Positions 54,400 to 61,785 of a DNA stretch of 61,785 nt are shown here, piece by piece. The notes below the pieces were generated by a model. It worked only from the letters and a program-made list of their open reading frames with translations. It was not told the origin of the DNA and ran no database searches. This DNA comes from an uncultured Opitutales bacterium (lineage in GTDB: Bacteria > Verrucomicrobiota > Verrucomicrobiia > Opitutales > Intestinicryptomonadaceae): assembly GCA_944389885.1 (NCBI GenBank), contig CALXNZ010000014.1, positions 1 to 61,785 of the forward strand, read 5' to 3'. Each line of letters begins with the position of its first letter. Position 1 is the stretch's first letter. Both the position numbers and the translations under genes were made by a program.

Positions 54400-56556
54400 A
54401 TGTACTCTAAAATCAAATTCTCTAAAATTGTAAAACGCAACGGGGAAGTTCGAGACTTCAATCCGGAAAAAATTGAAAACGCAATATTTAAGGCAATGAG
54501 GGCGATAGGCTCTCCGGATCGCAAGGCTGCTTCGGATATTTGCCAAAAAGTTTTGGCAATAATCTCGCTAAAATGTCCGCCGGAGAAGAATCCTACGGTG
54601 GAATGCGTACAGGATATCGTTGAACAGGCTATATTTGACAGCGGAAATTTCGCTTTGCTGAAAGCGTTTTTGATTTATCGGCACCAGCATGCCCAGATTA
54701 GAAATTTTAAGGAAAATTTTTCAAATGTGGATTCTGTAGATGACTATCTTTCAGAAGCCGATTGGAAAGTAAAGGAAAGCGCAAATTCGGCGTATTCACT
54801 GCAGGGATTAAATCAACACATTTCATCTAAGGTGACGTCACAGTATTGGTTGTCCAAACTTTATTCGGAGACCGTTTCAAACGCGCACGATTCCGGCGAC
54901 ATACATATCCACGATCTCGGTTTTTTAAGTGTTTACTGCGTCGGCTGGGATTTGCAAGACCTCCTGTCAACCGGGTTCAAAGGCGTGGCGGGTAAAGCGC
55001 AAGCGGCTCCCCCAAGGCATCTGCGAACCGCTCTTGGACAGATAGTAAACTTCTTCTATACAATGCAAGGCGAGGCGGCCGGAGCCCAGGCGTTCTCAAA
55101 TTTCGATACTCTTCTTGCCCCATACGTCAGATATGACAAGCTGTCCTATGAGCAGGTGCGTCAATGCTTTCAAGAATTTCTCTTTAATCTAAACGTTCCC
55201 ACGCGTGTCGGCTTTCAGACTCCATTTACGAATATTACAATGGACTTGAAAGTGCCGGATTTTATGAGAGGGCAGCCCGTTGTTTATGCCGGAGAGATTA
55301 TGCGCGATACATATGGCGCCTTTCAAGAGGAAATGAATCTTGTAAACATGGCATTTGCCGAGCTTATGTATGAAGGGGACGCTTCCGGCAGTTTATTTTC
55401 CTTCCCAATTCCCACATACAATATAACCCGCGATTTTGAATGGGATAATCCGGTTTACGAACCTATATGGAAAATGACGGCAAAATATGGAATACCGTAC
55501 TTTTCAAATTTTGTAAATTCGGATATGGATCCCGAAGACGTCCGCAGTATGTGCTGCCGTTTAAGGCTCGACAAGCGCGAACTTGCCAAGCGCGGAGGCG
55601 GATTGTTCGCCTCAAACCCGCTCACCGGTTCCGTCGGGGTCGTGACTATTAACATGGCCAGGCTCGGGTACCTCTCAGACTGCAAAAAAAATTTTTACGA
55701 GCGCTTGCGAAAGTTGATGGAAATAGCAAAAGAGAGTCTTGAAGTAAAGCGCAAGACTATAGAACTCTATACCGATAAGGGGCTATATCCATATTCAAAG
55801 TTTTATCTGCGCAACTTGCGCTGCCGTTTTGGACAATATTGGAAAAATCATTTTTCCACTATCGGAATTAACGGCATGAACGAGTGTTGCATGAATTTTC
55901 TCGGATTGCCCATATCGCATCCCGATTCCATTGATTTTTCGCGGGAGGTTATGTTGTTTATGCGCTCCGTCCTCGAAGAATTTCAGCGCGAGACTGGAAA
56001 TATATACAACCTTGAAGCAACACCGGCAGAGAGCGCGGCTTACCGGTTCGCTTTGTTAGATACCCGGAAATATCGGGATATAATCGTTGCGAACCAGTCG
56101 GATTTCTTGCGCGGGGCGAAACCATATTATACAAATTCCTCGCAACTTCCGGTAAATCACACCGACGACCTGTTTGAAGCCTTGCGCATTCAGGATTCTC
56201 TACAGACACTCTATACCGGAGGGACTGTATTCCATGTATTCACCGGAGAAAGCGCCATGACTTGCAAAGCGGCAAGAAATATGGTGCGCAAAGTCTGCGA
56301 GAATTTTAAGCTTCCATATATAACCCTATCTCCGTCGTTCAGCGTATGTCCGAATCACGGATATATTTCAGGCGAACATTTTGCATGCCCAAAATGCGGA
56401 GAAAGGAGTGAAGTATATAGCAGGATAGTGGGATACATGCGCCCCGTATCGCAATGGAACGAAGGCAAGCGCCGGGAATTTATGGACAGGGCCCACTTTG
56501 ATAAGAGCGTACTGGATTGTTCAAATTCTAAGAGGGCGGAGAGCTTATGCGTATAG
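54400..56556 (+). CDS. nrdD: Anaerobic ribonucleoside-triphosphate reductase
   Basis: Class III glycyl-radical reductase making dNTPs from NTPs without oxygen. 718 aa when started at ATG 54400, where the protein opens with an ATP-cone (KFSKIVKRNGEVRDFNPEKIENAIFKAM); the frame extends to 54292 but that leader is not family-like. Motifs: SGDIHIHDLG, GMNECCMNFLGLP (thiyl radical region), Zn site CPNHGY... CPKCGE, and the glycyl radical loop RIVGYMRPVSQW with Gly near the C-terminus. Under a B12 riboswitch. Overlaps nrdG by 10 nt. Confidence 0.96.
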   Translation: MYSKIKFSKIVKRNGEVRDFNPEKIENAIFKAMRAIGSPDRKAASDICQKVLAIISLKCPPEKNPTVECVQDIVEQAIFDSGNFALLKAFLIYRHQHAQIRNFKENFSNVDSVDDYLSEADWKVKESANSAYSLQGLNQHISSKVTSQYWLSKLYSETVSNAHDSGDIHIHDLGFLSVYCVGWDLQDLLSTGFKGVAGKAQAAPPRHLRTALGQIVNFFYTMQGEAAGAQAFSNFDTLLAPYVRYDKLSYEQVRQCFQEFLFNLNVPTRVGFQTPFTNITMDLKVPDFMRGQPVVYAGEIMRDTYGAFQEEMNLVNMAFAELMYEGDASGSLFSFPIPTYNITRDFEWDNPVYEPIWKMTAKYGIPYFSNFVNSDMDPEDVRSMCCRLRLDKRELAKRGGGLFASNPLTGSVGVVTINMARLGYLSDCKKNFYERLRKLMEIAKESLEVKRKTIELYTDKGLYPYSKFYLRNLRCRFGQYWKNHFSTIGINGMNECCMNFLGLPISHPDSIDFSREVMLFMRSVLEEFQRETGNIYNLEATPAESAAYRFALLDTRKYRDIIVANQSDFLRGAKPYYTNSSQLPVNHTDDLFEALRIQDSLQTLYTGGTVFHVFTGESAMTCKAARNMVRKVCENFKLPYITLSPSFSVCPNHGYISGEHFACPKCGERSEVYSRIVGYMRPVSQWNEGKRREFMDRAHFDKSVLDCSNSKRAESLCV

Positions 56557-57197
56557 GCGGGTTTATAAAGCAGAGTCTTGTCGATTGGGACGGCAGGCTC
56601 TGCGCTGTCATATTTACGCGCTCCTGCAACCTGCGCTGCTTCTATTGCCACAATCCGACCCTCGTATTGCCTAATCTTTTCCACGAGGAAAGCGATATTG
56701 ATGCTGGGGATATTCTGGAATATTTATCAAGGCGCGCAAGCTTTCTCGACGGGGTGGTAATTACGGGGGGAGAACCTACCGTGCAATCCGATATAGCCGA
56801 GTTTATCGCTAAGATAAAATCAATGGATTATGCTGTAAAGCTCGATACGAACGGGACGAATCCCGATATTTTAAGAAGTTTAACGCGCGATTCTTTGTTG
56901 GATTTTGTGGCAATGGACATAAAACACGAATTGGACTTCGCGAAATATTCTTCCATATCTAAGGGCATATCGCGCGCTTGTTTTGAGAAAATTCTTGAGA
57001 GCGTCGCCATATTGGAACAGAAAAACATTCCATTTGTTTTCAGGACAACTGTCGTTCCGGGAATTCATTCCAAGGAGTCAATAGAGCGTCTAAAAAGGCG
57101 TTTTCCTGGCATTCTGCTTCAGAATTACAGATCTGAATTTGAAACTCTTAAAGACGCCGTTCATGCGCTTCATCAGATGAAAAGTCAAAGCATTTAG
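56547..57197 (+). CDS. nrdG: Anaerobic RNR-activating protein (radical SAM)
   Basis: 216-aa radical SAM enzyme that installs the glycyl radical on NrdD. The cluster motif CNLRCFYC (C27, C31, C34) is preceded by FIKQSLVDWDGRLCAVIFT; then VITGGEPTVQ. Starts 10 nt inside the nrdD end, ensuring stoichiometric synthesis. The region shared with pyruvate formate-lyase activases makes them similar, but the position fixes the role. Confidence 0.95.
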   Translation: MRIGGFIKQSLVDWDGRLCAVIFTRSCNLRCFYCHNPTLVLPNLFHEESDIDAGDILEYLSRRASFLDGVVITGGEPTVQSDIAEFIAKIKSMDYAVKLDTNGTNPDILRSLTRDSLLDFVAMDIKHELDFAKYSSISKGISRACFEKILESVAILEQKNIPFVFRTTVVPGIHSKESIERLKRRFPGILLQNYRSEFETLKDAVHALHQMKSQSI

Positions 57198-57230
57198 AAG
57201 AGCAGGGCGGAACTGGGGAGCCCTTAGGCT

Positions 57231-58685
57231 TTAGTTCTCAACCATAGATTTTAGGATTTTGGCAATGTCGGTATTATCTATTTTGCCGGTGAAGAAGTTT
57301 GCGCCTTTACCGTACGCGCTTGTGGTTATATTTTGAGAAGAGTGTCCGGTGCGCGTCCAGCGGGCTCCGGATCTTCTCGCGAAACAATCCATTACGGCTT
57401 CAACAAAGGGTCTCTTGAATTTCTTATAGGTTTCGTATTTGTTGTCGCGCATTTCTTTTTGGCTCATTTTTATATTGGCGTTCTCTCTCTTTTTGAATTC
57501 GGCCACAAAACATCTTTCGAGTACGTCCAATTCACCCTCGCTGAGCGTCATGGTGTCGGAGGGATCTCCCCTCATCTGCAGTCCGAATTTCTCGCTTAAA
57601 AGATTTTCGCAATCTTCCAATGAGAATTTTTCGCCCTTGCGTTTAGAAAGCTCTTTTAGGGCCTTTTTAAATTCATTGGAATGCCCTTTTTTAGAGTCGG
57701 CCAATAATGGATTGACCGCGTCGGAATTTATCGCCTGCAAGCCTCCTGTTTCATGGTCGGCCGTGACAACCACAAGAGTTTCTTCCGAATGTCGTTTTGC
57801 AAATTCCATTGCCGCGCGAACGGCATCGTCAAAATCTATCATTTCTGAAATGAAGCCCGCGATATCGTTTTGGTGGCAAAACCAATCTATTTGGGAGCCC
57901 TCGCACATTATGAAAAATCCGTTGGGGTTGTCCAATAGAAGAATTCCCTTGCGGACGAGATCCGCAAGAACTGGAGAATTGTTTTCAGCATCGCGGCTTA
58001 TGCGCGGACGCATTGCTTCCCATTTAGATTCGCAAACCAAAACTTTCCCGCACGGCGCGGAAAGATTCTTAAACGCCTCATGGTCGCCCACTACTACTTT
58101 ATATCCATTCTCTTCCGCCAGGGCAAAAATGTCTTTTCCGTTTTTTTTCTTATCTTTGCACGCGAGAAATCCGCCTCCCGCAAAGTAATCGAATTTAGAA
58201 TTCAAGGCTTCCAAGGCGATTTCAAACATTTCCGATCTGGAATTTTGATGCGCGTAAAATGCGGCAGGAGTGGCGTGGTTCAACTGCGACGTAGCAATTA
58301 TGCCGACTTTCTTACCGTTCTTTTTTGCGGCTGTCGCGACAGATTCGAGAGGTTTGCCGTCCGCGGATAGTCCTAATATTCCGTTATTTGTTTTTTCTCC
58401 ACAAGCTATGGCGGTTCCTGCCGCGGCGCTATCGGTTGTATCCGAATCTGCGGAGTGGGTCGTAGTATCGGATTTATATGGCAGGGAGTTCATCACGGTT
58501 GGCCCCAGTTTTTTTACAATAAAATATCTCTCGGTTATTTCGCGCTGGGCCTTACCCATTCCGTCTCCTATAAAGAGAAAGACATACTTTACATGCGGAA
58601 TTTTTTCTTCGGAAAATAGGCAATAGGGCTTGAATAAGCAGACTAATAATAGAAGGAAAACGCAAAAATTTTTTAGAATTTTCAT
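57231..58685 (-). CDS. phoA: Secreted alkaline phosphatase
   Basis: 484-aa periplasmic enzyme releasing phosphate from monoesters. Signal peptide ~1-24; metal Asp41 in FIGDGMGK; nucleophile Ser86 in DTTDSAAAGTA; VTADHETGGL and, at the C-terminus, RWTRTGHSSQN (Zn His). All catalytic ligands appear present, unlike the divergent phosphatase-like protein at 13474. No Pho box was recognised in the 159-nt upstream interval, which is AT-rich. Confidence 0.95.
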   Translation of the reverse strand: MKILKNFCVFLLLLVCLFKPYCLFSEEKIPHVKYVFLFIGDGMGKAQREITERYFIVKKLGPTVMNSLPYKSDTTTHSADSDTTDSAAAGTAIACGEKTNNGILGLSADGKPLESVATAAKKNGKKVGIIATSQLNHATPAAFYAHQNSRSEMFEIALEALNSKFDYFAGGGFLACKDKKKNGKDIFALAEENGYKVVVGDHEAFKNLSAPCGKVLVCESKWEAMRPRISRDAENNSPVLADLVRKGILLLDNPNGFFIMCEGSQIDWFCHQNDIAGFISEMIDFDDAVRAAMEFAKRHSEETLVVVTADHETGGLQAINSDAVNPLLADSKKGHSNEFKKALKELSKRKGEKFSLEDCENLLSEKFGLQMRGDPSDTMTLSEGELDVLERCFVAEFKKRENANIKMSQKEMRDNKYETYKKFKRPFVEAVMDCFARRSGARWTRTGHSSQNITTSAYGKGANFFTGKIDNTDIAKILKSMVEN

Positions 58686-58844
58686 TATTGATTTCTAAAT
58701 AATCAGAGCTTTTTTATGTCAACACGAAATTGTGTGATTTTTTAGTCAGAGTTGTTAATTTATTGTTAATGAAAATACTTTAGTATCTATAACTTAATCA
58801 CTTAGCGATGAATGCCGCAAAAATTCAAGGTTCCCGGATTTAGA

Positions 58845-59435
58845 TTATAAAATCCCGTTGTCGGCAAACATTTTTGCGTACATTGCGGCTTTTTTTTCGA
58901 TGGACATAGGGTAGGCCCGCGAACTTGACGGCATTCTATAAAGCGTAATATCGCGCTTATCGGCGATGGCAATTTTGACGGGTTGTCCGGTGAGCGGCAA
59001 ATTTATAGCCAAAGCTTTAGATAAAATCTCGGCGGATTTTCCGCCCGTGGAGACTATGAGATTGCATTTAGGAAGTTTAACCAGAACTTCCTTAATATTT
59101 ATGCTCGCTTTCACTTTAAGATCGGCGTCGGAGGCCGTGCCTTTTAAGCGGACGGCTTCAGCCACAGTATCGCCGAGGGCTATTCCTTTCTCTTTGAGAA
59201 ATCTTATTATAGCTTCCCTATCAAATGCTTTTTTCCCTTTGATTACGAACTTGTCTCTATCTCCAAAAAATACGATTCCGAATATTCTCCACATATCGTT
59301 TTGGAAATTAGGATAATAAAATTCCATAGACCACCTCTTGCGGGAAGGCGGAAAACTTCCGAGCATAAGCATTCGCGCGCCTTTTGGGAAAAAAGGTTTT
59401 AACGGGTGCTCTTCCGCTATTTCGTCCATTGTCAA
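58845..59435 (-). CDS. Uracil-DNA glycosylase superfamily protein (hypoxanthine-DNA glycosylase-like)
   Basis: 196-aa protein. MLMLGSFPPSRKRWSMEFYYPNFQNDMWRIFG corresponds to the GSFPS/FYYxxPxNxFW blocks of family 6 hypoxanthine/uracil glycosylases; IVSTGGKSAEIL and RMPSSSRAYP are the second block. Expected to remove deaminated bases from DNA. The catalytic Asp/Asn identity is not clear. Next to the AspT-type transporter; transcribed toward alkaline phosphatase. Confidence 0.8.
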   Translation of the reverse strand: MTMDEIAEEHPLKPFFPKGARMLMLGSFPPSRKRWSMEFYYPNFQNDMWRIFGIVFFGDRDKFVIKGKKAFDREAIIRFLKEKGIALGDTVAEAVRLKGTASDADLKVKASINIKEVLVKLPKCNLIVSTGGKSAEILSKALAINLPLTGQPVKIAIADKRDITLYRMPSSSRAYPMSIEKKAAMYAKMFADNGIL

Positions 59436-59467
59436 TTATGTATCTCCTGTAAAGAGCGAGTGTAATT

Positions 59468-61126
59468 TTAGATGAAATAGATAATCAAAAGTTGTGCCGA
59501 CAAAACCCTCATAAACATAGACAGCGGATACACTGTTGCATAGCCAACAGACGGCATATCGTTTCCGGCGGAAGCGTTTCCGTATGCGAGGGCAGGGGGA
59601 TTTGTCGTGGCCCCTGCCAGAACGCCGATTAGCGTGTAATAGTCAAATTTCATGAAAATCCTGCCGATTAGAGCCGTGCAAAGAATGGGCAATAATGTTA
59701 TTATTGCTCCGTATAGTATCCACATATATCCCCCGCCGTCTATTATCGTGCGCACGAAATCCTGTCCCGCGCCAAGTCCCACACTCGCCAGAAACAGGGC
59801 TATTCCGATTTCGCGCACCATGAGATTGGCGCTTACGGTAGTGTAAGTGACCATTTTAAATTTTGGGCCGAATCGGCTGATGAGTATTGATACTATTAGA
59901 GGTCCGGCAGCCAATCCAAGCTTTATTGGCTGGGGAATTCCGGGGAGCTCAAAAGGTATTGAGCCCGCGAGAACGCCTAAAGATATCCCGAGAAAAATCG
60001 GGATAAGATTTGGTTGGCGGAGCTTTAACATTGAATTGCCAAGTATTTTTTCCACATTCTTAAGGGCGCTTGACGTGCCAACGGCTGTGACCCTGTCGCC
60101 CATTTGCAATTCAAGATCCGCATGCGCCACCAGATCTATTCCGGCGCGGTTTACACGGGTTATGTTGAAGGAAAATCCGCCGTAAAGGCCAAGCTTGCCG
60201 AGTGTCTTGCCGTTTATTTCCGGATTGGTAATCATAACGCGCCGCGCTTCAAGTTCAGTATCGAGCTTTTGCCACTCCATTTCTATCTGCTGGCCTATAA
60301 ATGCCTTTAAAAAGTCGGCGTCTTTAGAGTCATACACCACCAGGACTTTATCGTTGTTTTCAAGTTTTGTCTCTGATGAGGGTATCAGGATTTTCCCGTC
60401 TTGCTTGCGGACTCTCGAAATTACAAAATGCCTGTCGGCCAATGTTATGACGTCTTCGATGAGTTTGCCGCATATCGCCGGATTTTTTACCTCCAGAGTC
60501 ATGCGTTGAGCTCCGGTTTTTAATCCTTCGCGACGTTTTATTTCTTTAATTTCTTTTTCGTCGTTAATTTTAAATGCCCATTTTATAGCTATGAAAGAGA
60601 GAATTACGCCGAGAACTCCGAGCGGATATGCGACAGCGTATCCGAGGGCTATTGATGCGTCAGATTTTCCCGTAATGTCGAAAAAGGTCTGCTGAGCGGC
60701 TCCCAATCCGGGAGTATTTGTGACGGCTCCGGACATAACTCCGACCATTGTCGACATTGGGACCCCGCTTGCAAAATGTATTGCAAAGGTGGTGATGATA
60801 GTCAGGGCTACGGCGATAATGGCCAATGAATTCATGCGCATTCCAAGTCTTTTAAAGGAGGAAAAGAAACTTGGCCCAACTTGCAGCCCTATAGAGTACA
60901 CAAATAACACCAATCCGAATTCCTTAACGAAATTGAGGATTTCAGGTTGAACGAGCATGCCTGAATGGCTTGCTACTATTCCTACAAACAGTATCCACGT
61001 TATTCCGAGAGATATTCCGCCAATCTTCAATCTGCCGAGTATGACGCCTGCAGTTATGACTACCGCAAATACAAGTATACAGTGCGCTATTCCAGTTCCA
61101 AATAACAGATTTTGAAGCCAGTCCAT
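59468..61126 (-). CDS. AspT/YidE/YbjL-type transporter with two TrkA-C domains
   Basis: 552-aa inner membrane protein of the aspartate:alanine-antiporter family. Two homologous membrane halves, each ~5 helices: residues ~10-190 with VMSGAVTNTPGLGAAQQ and ~370-552 with LAGATTNPPALAYGN and SVGYATVYPLSMFMRVL. Between them (~205-370) are two RCK_C/TrkA-C domains (FVISRVRKQDGKILIPSSETKLENNDKVLVV; INGKTLGKLGLYGG). Substrate is probably a dicarboxylic amino acid; not certain. Starts at an ATG 350 nt from the tRNAs. Confidence 0.92.
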   Translation of the reverse strand: MDWLQNLLFGTGIAHCILVFAVVITAGVILGRLKIGGISLGITWILFVGIVASHSGMLVQPEILNFVKEFGLVLFVYSIGLQVGPSFFSSFKRLGMRMNSLAIIAVALTIITTFAIHFASGVPMSTMVGVMSGAVTNTPGLGAAQQTFFDITGKSDASIALGYAVAYPLGVLGVILSFIAIKWAFKINDEKEIKEIKRREGLKTGAQRMTLEVKNPAICGKLIEDVITLADRHFVISRVRKQDGKILIPSSETKLENNDKVLVVYDSKDADFLKAFIGQQIEMEWQKLDTELEARRVMITNPEINGKTLGKLGLYGGFSFNITRVNRAGIDLVAHADLELQMGDRVTAVGTSSALKNVEKILGNSMLKLRQPNLIPIFLGISLGVLAGSIPFELPGIPQPIKLGLAAGPLIVSILISRFGPKFKMVTYTTVSANLMVREIGIALFLASVGLGAGQDFVRTIIDGGGYMWILYGAIITLLPILCTALIGRIFMKFDYYTLIGVLAGATTNPPALAYGNASAGNDMPSVGYATVYPLSMFMRVLSAQLLIIYFI

Positions 61127-61194
61127 ATAAATATCTAAAAATAGGATTTTCTCATTCGTTCGCGATAACTGCGTTTTAGATAGTCAAATTTGAA

Positions 61195-61239
61195 CTTTGG
61201 GCAATTTGAATCAATCTTTTTTTTTGAGATTGCCCAAAG
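61195..61239. repeat. 11-bp inverted repeat, stem-loop
   Basis: CTTTGGGCAAT / ATTGCCCAAAG, separated by 23 nt rich in T, about 70 nt upstream of the transporter start. Together with the adjacent 10-bp palindrome it may be an operator or the 5' UTR hairpin of the transporter mRNA. Confidence 0.6.
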
Positions 61240-61414
61240 GAGCTTTCAGATTTTTTCGTGTTGAATAGCAAGTTATTTTTATTTGTTGGGGCTCGTTCAG
61301 AAGTGAAGGGGAAGGTAGGGGTGGGGCTATTAGTCTTTTGAACTATATGACATTGAATTGTCGTGGGATATAGGAATTTTGGAAGTTGATTTTTATGCCG
61401 GCGAAAAATTTTCC

Positions 61415-61446
61415 TTGATAAAGGCATGAAAATCCGCATATATAAG
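61415..61446 (+). promoter_or_regulatory. Probable sigma-70 promoter of the tRNA pair
   Basis: TTGATA (61415-61420), 18-nt spacer, TATATA (61439-61444, or TATAAG at 61441-61446 with 20-nt spacing); start of transcription expected near 61452, ~25 nt before the first tRNA. Confidence 0.5.
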
Positions 61447-61476
61447 CGACTTTACCAAAATGGCAGGTAGAAATCT

Positions 61477-61552
61477 GGGGGCGTAGCTCAGCGGATAGAG
61501 CAGCGGTTTTCTAAACCGTTGGTCGAGGGTTCGAGTCCCCCCGCCCCTACCA
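61477..61552 (+). tRNA. tRNA-Arg (anticodon TCT)
   Basis: 76-nt cloverleaf: acceptor GGGGGCG/CGCCCCT (first pair G-U), D arm GCTC...GAGC, anticodon stem GCGGT/ACCGT with loop TTTCTAA (anticodon TCT, reads AGA), T arm with TTCGAGT, discriminator A and encoded CCA. Confidence 0.95.
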
Positions 61553-61562
61553 TTGTGGGAAC

Positions 61563-61638
61563 GGGGCCGTAGCTCAGTTGGAAGAGCGCTAGAATCGCAC
61601 TCTAGAGGTCGTGAGTTCGAACCTCATCGGCTCCACCA
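61563..61638 (+). tRNA. tRNA-Ala (anticodon CGC)
   Basis: 76-nt cloverleaf 10 nt after tRNA-Arg: acceptor GGGGCCG/CGGCTCC carrying the G3-U70 pair that defines alanine identity; anticodon stem CTAGA/TCTAG with loop ATCGCAC (anticodon CGC, reads GCG); T loop TTCGAAC; A73 and encoded CCA. Co-transcribed with tRNA-Arg. Confidence 0.95.
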
Positions 61639-61672
61639 TTATAAGTGGCTTTATTGGACATATGGACAACAC

Positions 61673-61744
61673 TTTGGGTCAACACCAAAGGTTGTGGAAT
61701 AGGTTGATTTTGGGTCAACACCAAAGGTTGTGGAATAGGTTGAT
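61673..61744. repeat. 36-bp unit repeated twice in tandem
   Basis: Two identical 36-bp copies (61673-61708 and 61709-61744), beginning TTTGGGTCAACACC and ending GGAATAGGTTGAT, directly joined. Inside each, CAAC and GTTG arms flank an ACCAAAGGT core. It follows the tRNA-Ala gene by 34 nt. The window ends 41 nt later, so further copies beyond that point are not visible. Confidence 0.85.
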
Positions 61745-61785
61745 TTTTTAGATTTGTCTTTCATAGTTTCACCCCGCATTCTACA

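Larger units (their letters stand above)
61127..61476. other. Intergenic interval between transporter and tRNAs
   Basis: No gene. It contains a 10-bp palindrome TCAAATTTGA (61184-61193), an 11-bp perfect inverted repeat (61195-61205 and 61229-61239) and the tRNA promoter. The rest is unremarkable. Confidence 0.5.

Noticed and set aside
61673-61744. CRISPR array because of the 36-bp repeat
   Set aside because: The two copies touch without spacer, no further copy follows in 41 nt, and no cas gene is present.

Overview
The window reads as chromosomal DNA of a Gram-negative, largely anaerobic, polysaccharide-degrading bacterium. The best guess is a member of the PVC superphylum (Verrucomicrobiota, or possibly Lentisphaerota). 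Signs: two secreted Cys-type sulfatases, several secreted glycan-active proteins (GH92, GH71-like, GH101/DUF5696-like, CE1-like esterase), two proteins with PEP-CTERM-like C-terminal anchors, a secreted octaheme cytochrome with HEAT and TPR repeats, an LpxR-type lipid A deacylase (outer membrane), indolepyruvate:ferredoxin oxidoreductase and an oxygen-sensitive ribonucleotide reductase. The phylum is inferred; no rRNA or ribosomal protein gene is present to fix it.

Layout. 1-3.9 kb: MscS channel, a fossil IS30 transposase end, and a pair of secreted phosphatases. 3.9-8.0 kb (minus): MurB-like protein, PurN, an AsmA-like membrane protein, then HtpG with its terminator. 8.1-12.5 kb (plus): iorA-iorB-paaK-ACT protein-membrane protein, an aryl-2-oxoacid to aryl-CoA module. 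12.5-19 kb: ogt, a 54-codon orphan ORF, a degenerate alkaline-phosphatase-superfamily protein, then a minus-strand operon of methyltransferase, FmdE-like protein and FecBCD-type ABC importer. 19-24 kb: two divergent sulfatases and an esterase/propeller fusion. 24-26 kb: octaheme cytochrome. 26.3-32.4 kb: a MarR-MFP-RND-TolC efflux operon whose MFP and RND genes are broken. 32.6-40 kb: secreted glycan-active proteins, a pentapeptide PEP-CTERM protein and an AraC regulator, separated by a gene-poor 1.1 kb stretch. 39.8-47.7 kb: housekeeping genes (SDR epimerase, Blc lipocalin, UvsE, GlyRS, DUF4886, LpxR, RsmD, PilT-like ATPase). 47.7-53 kb: LacI regulator divergent from a GH92 mannosidase, then a large PEP-CTERM protein with a terminator. 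53-61 kb: ribokinase, a cobalamin riboswitch controlling nrdD-nrdG, alkaline phosphatase, a uracil-DNA-glycosylase-fold protein and an AspT-type transporter. 61.4-61.8 kb: tRNA-Arg(TCT), tRNA-Ala(CGC) and a 36-bp tandem repeat.

How the genes work together. The secreted sulfatases, esterase, mannosidase and GH71/GH101-like proteins form dispersed sulfated/host-glycan degradation loci with their own AraC and LacI regulators. IorAB-PaaK-ACT probably takes aromatic amino-acid-derived 2-oxoacids to arylacetates/aryl-CoA and reduced ferredoxin. The B12 riboswitch suggests that the class III reductase is repressed when B12 supports another enzyme elsewhere. The most striking observation is the decay of the efflux operon: two in-frame TAA codons and a one-base insertion, while its regulator, twin operators and TolC partner remain intact. 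The most system-like poorly understood unit is the methyltransferase-FmdE-FecBCD operon next to a metal-ligand-less alkaline-phosphatase-like protein.
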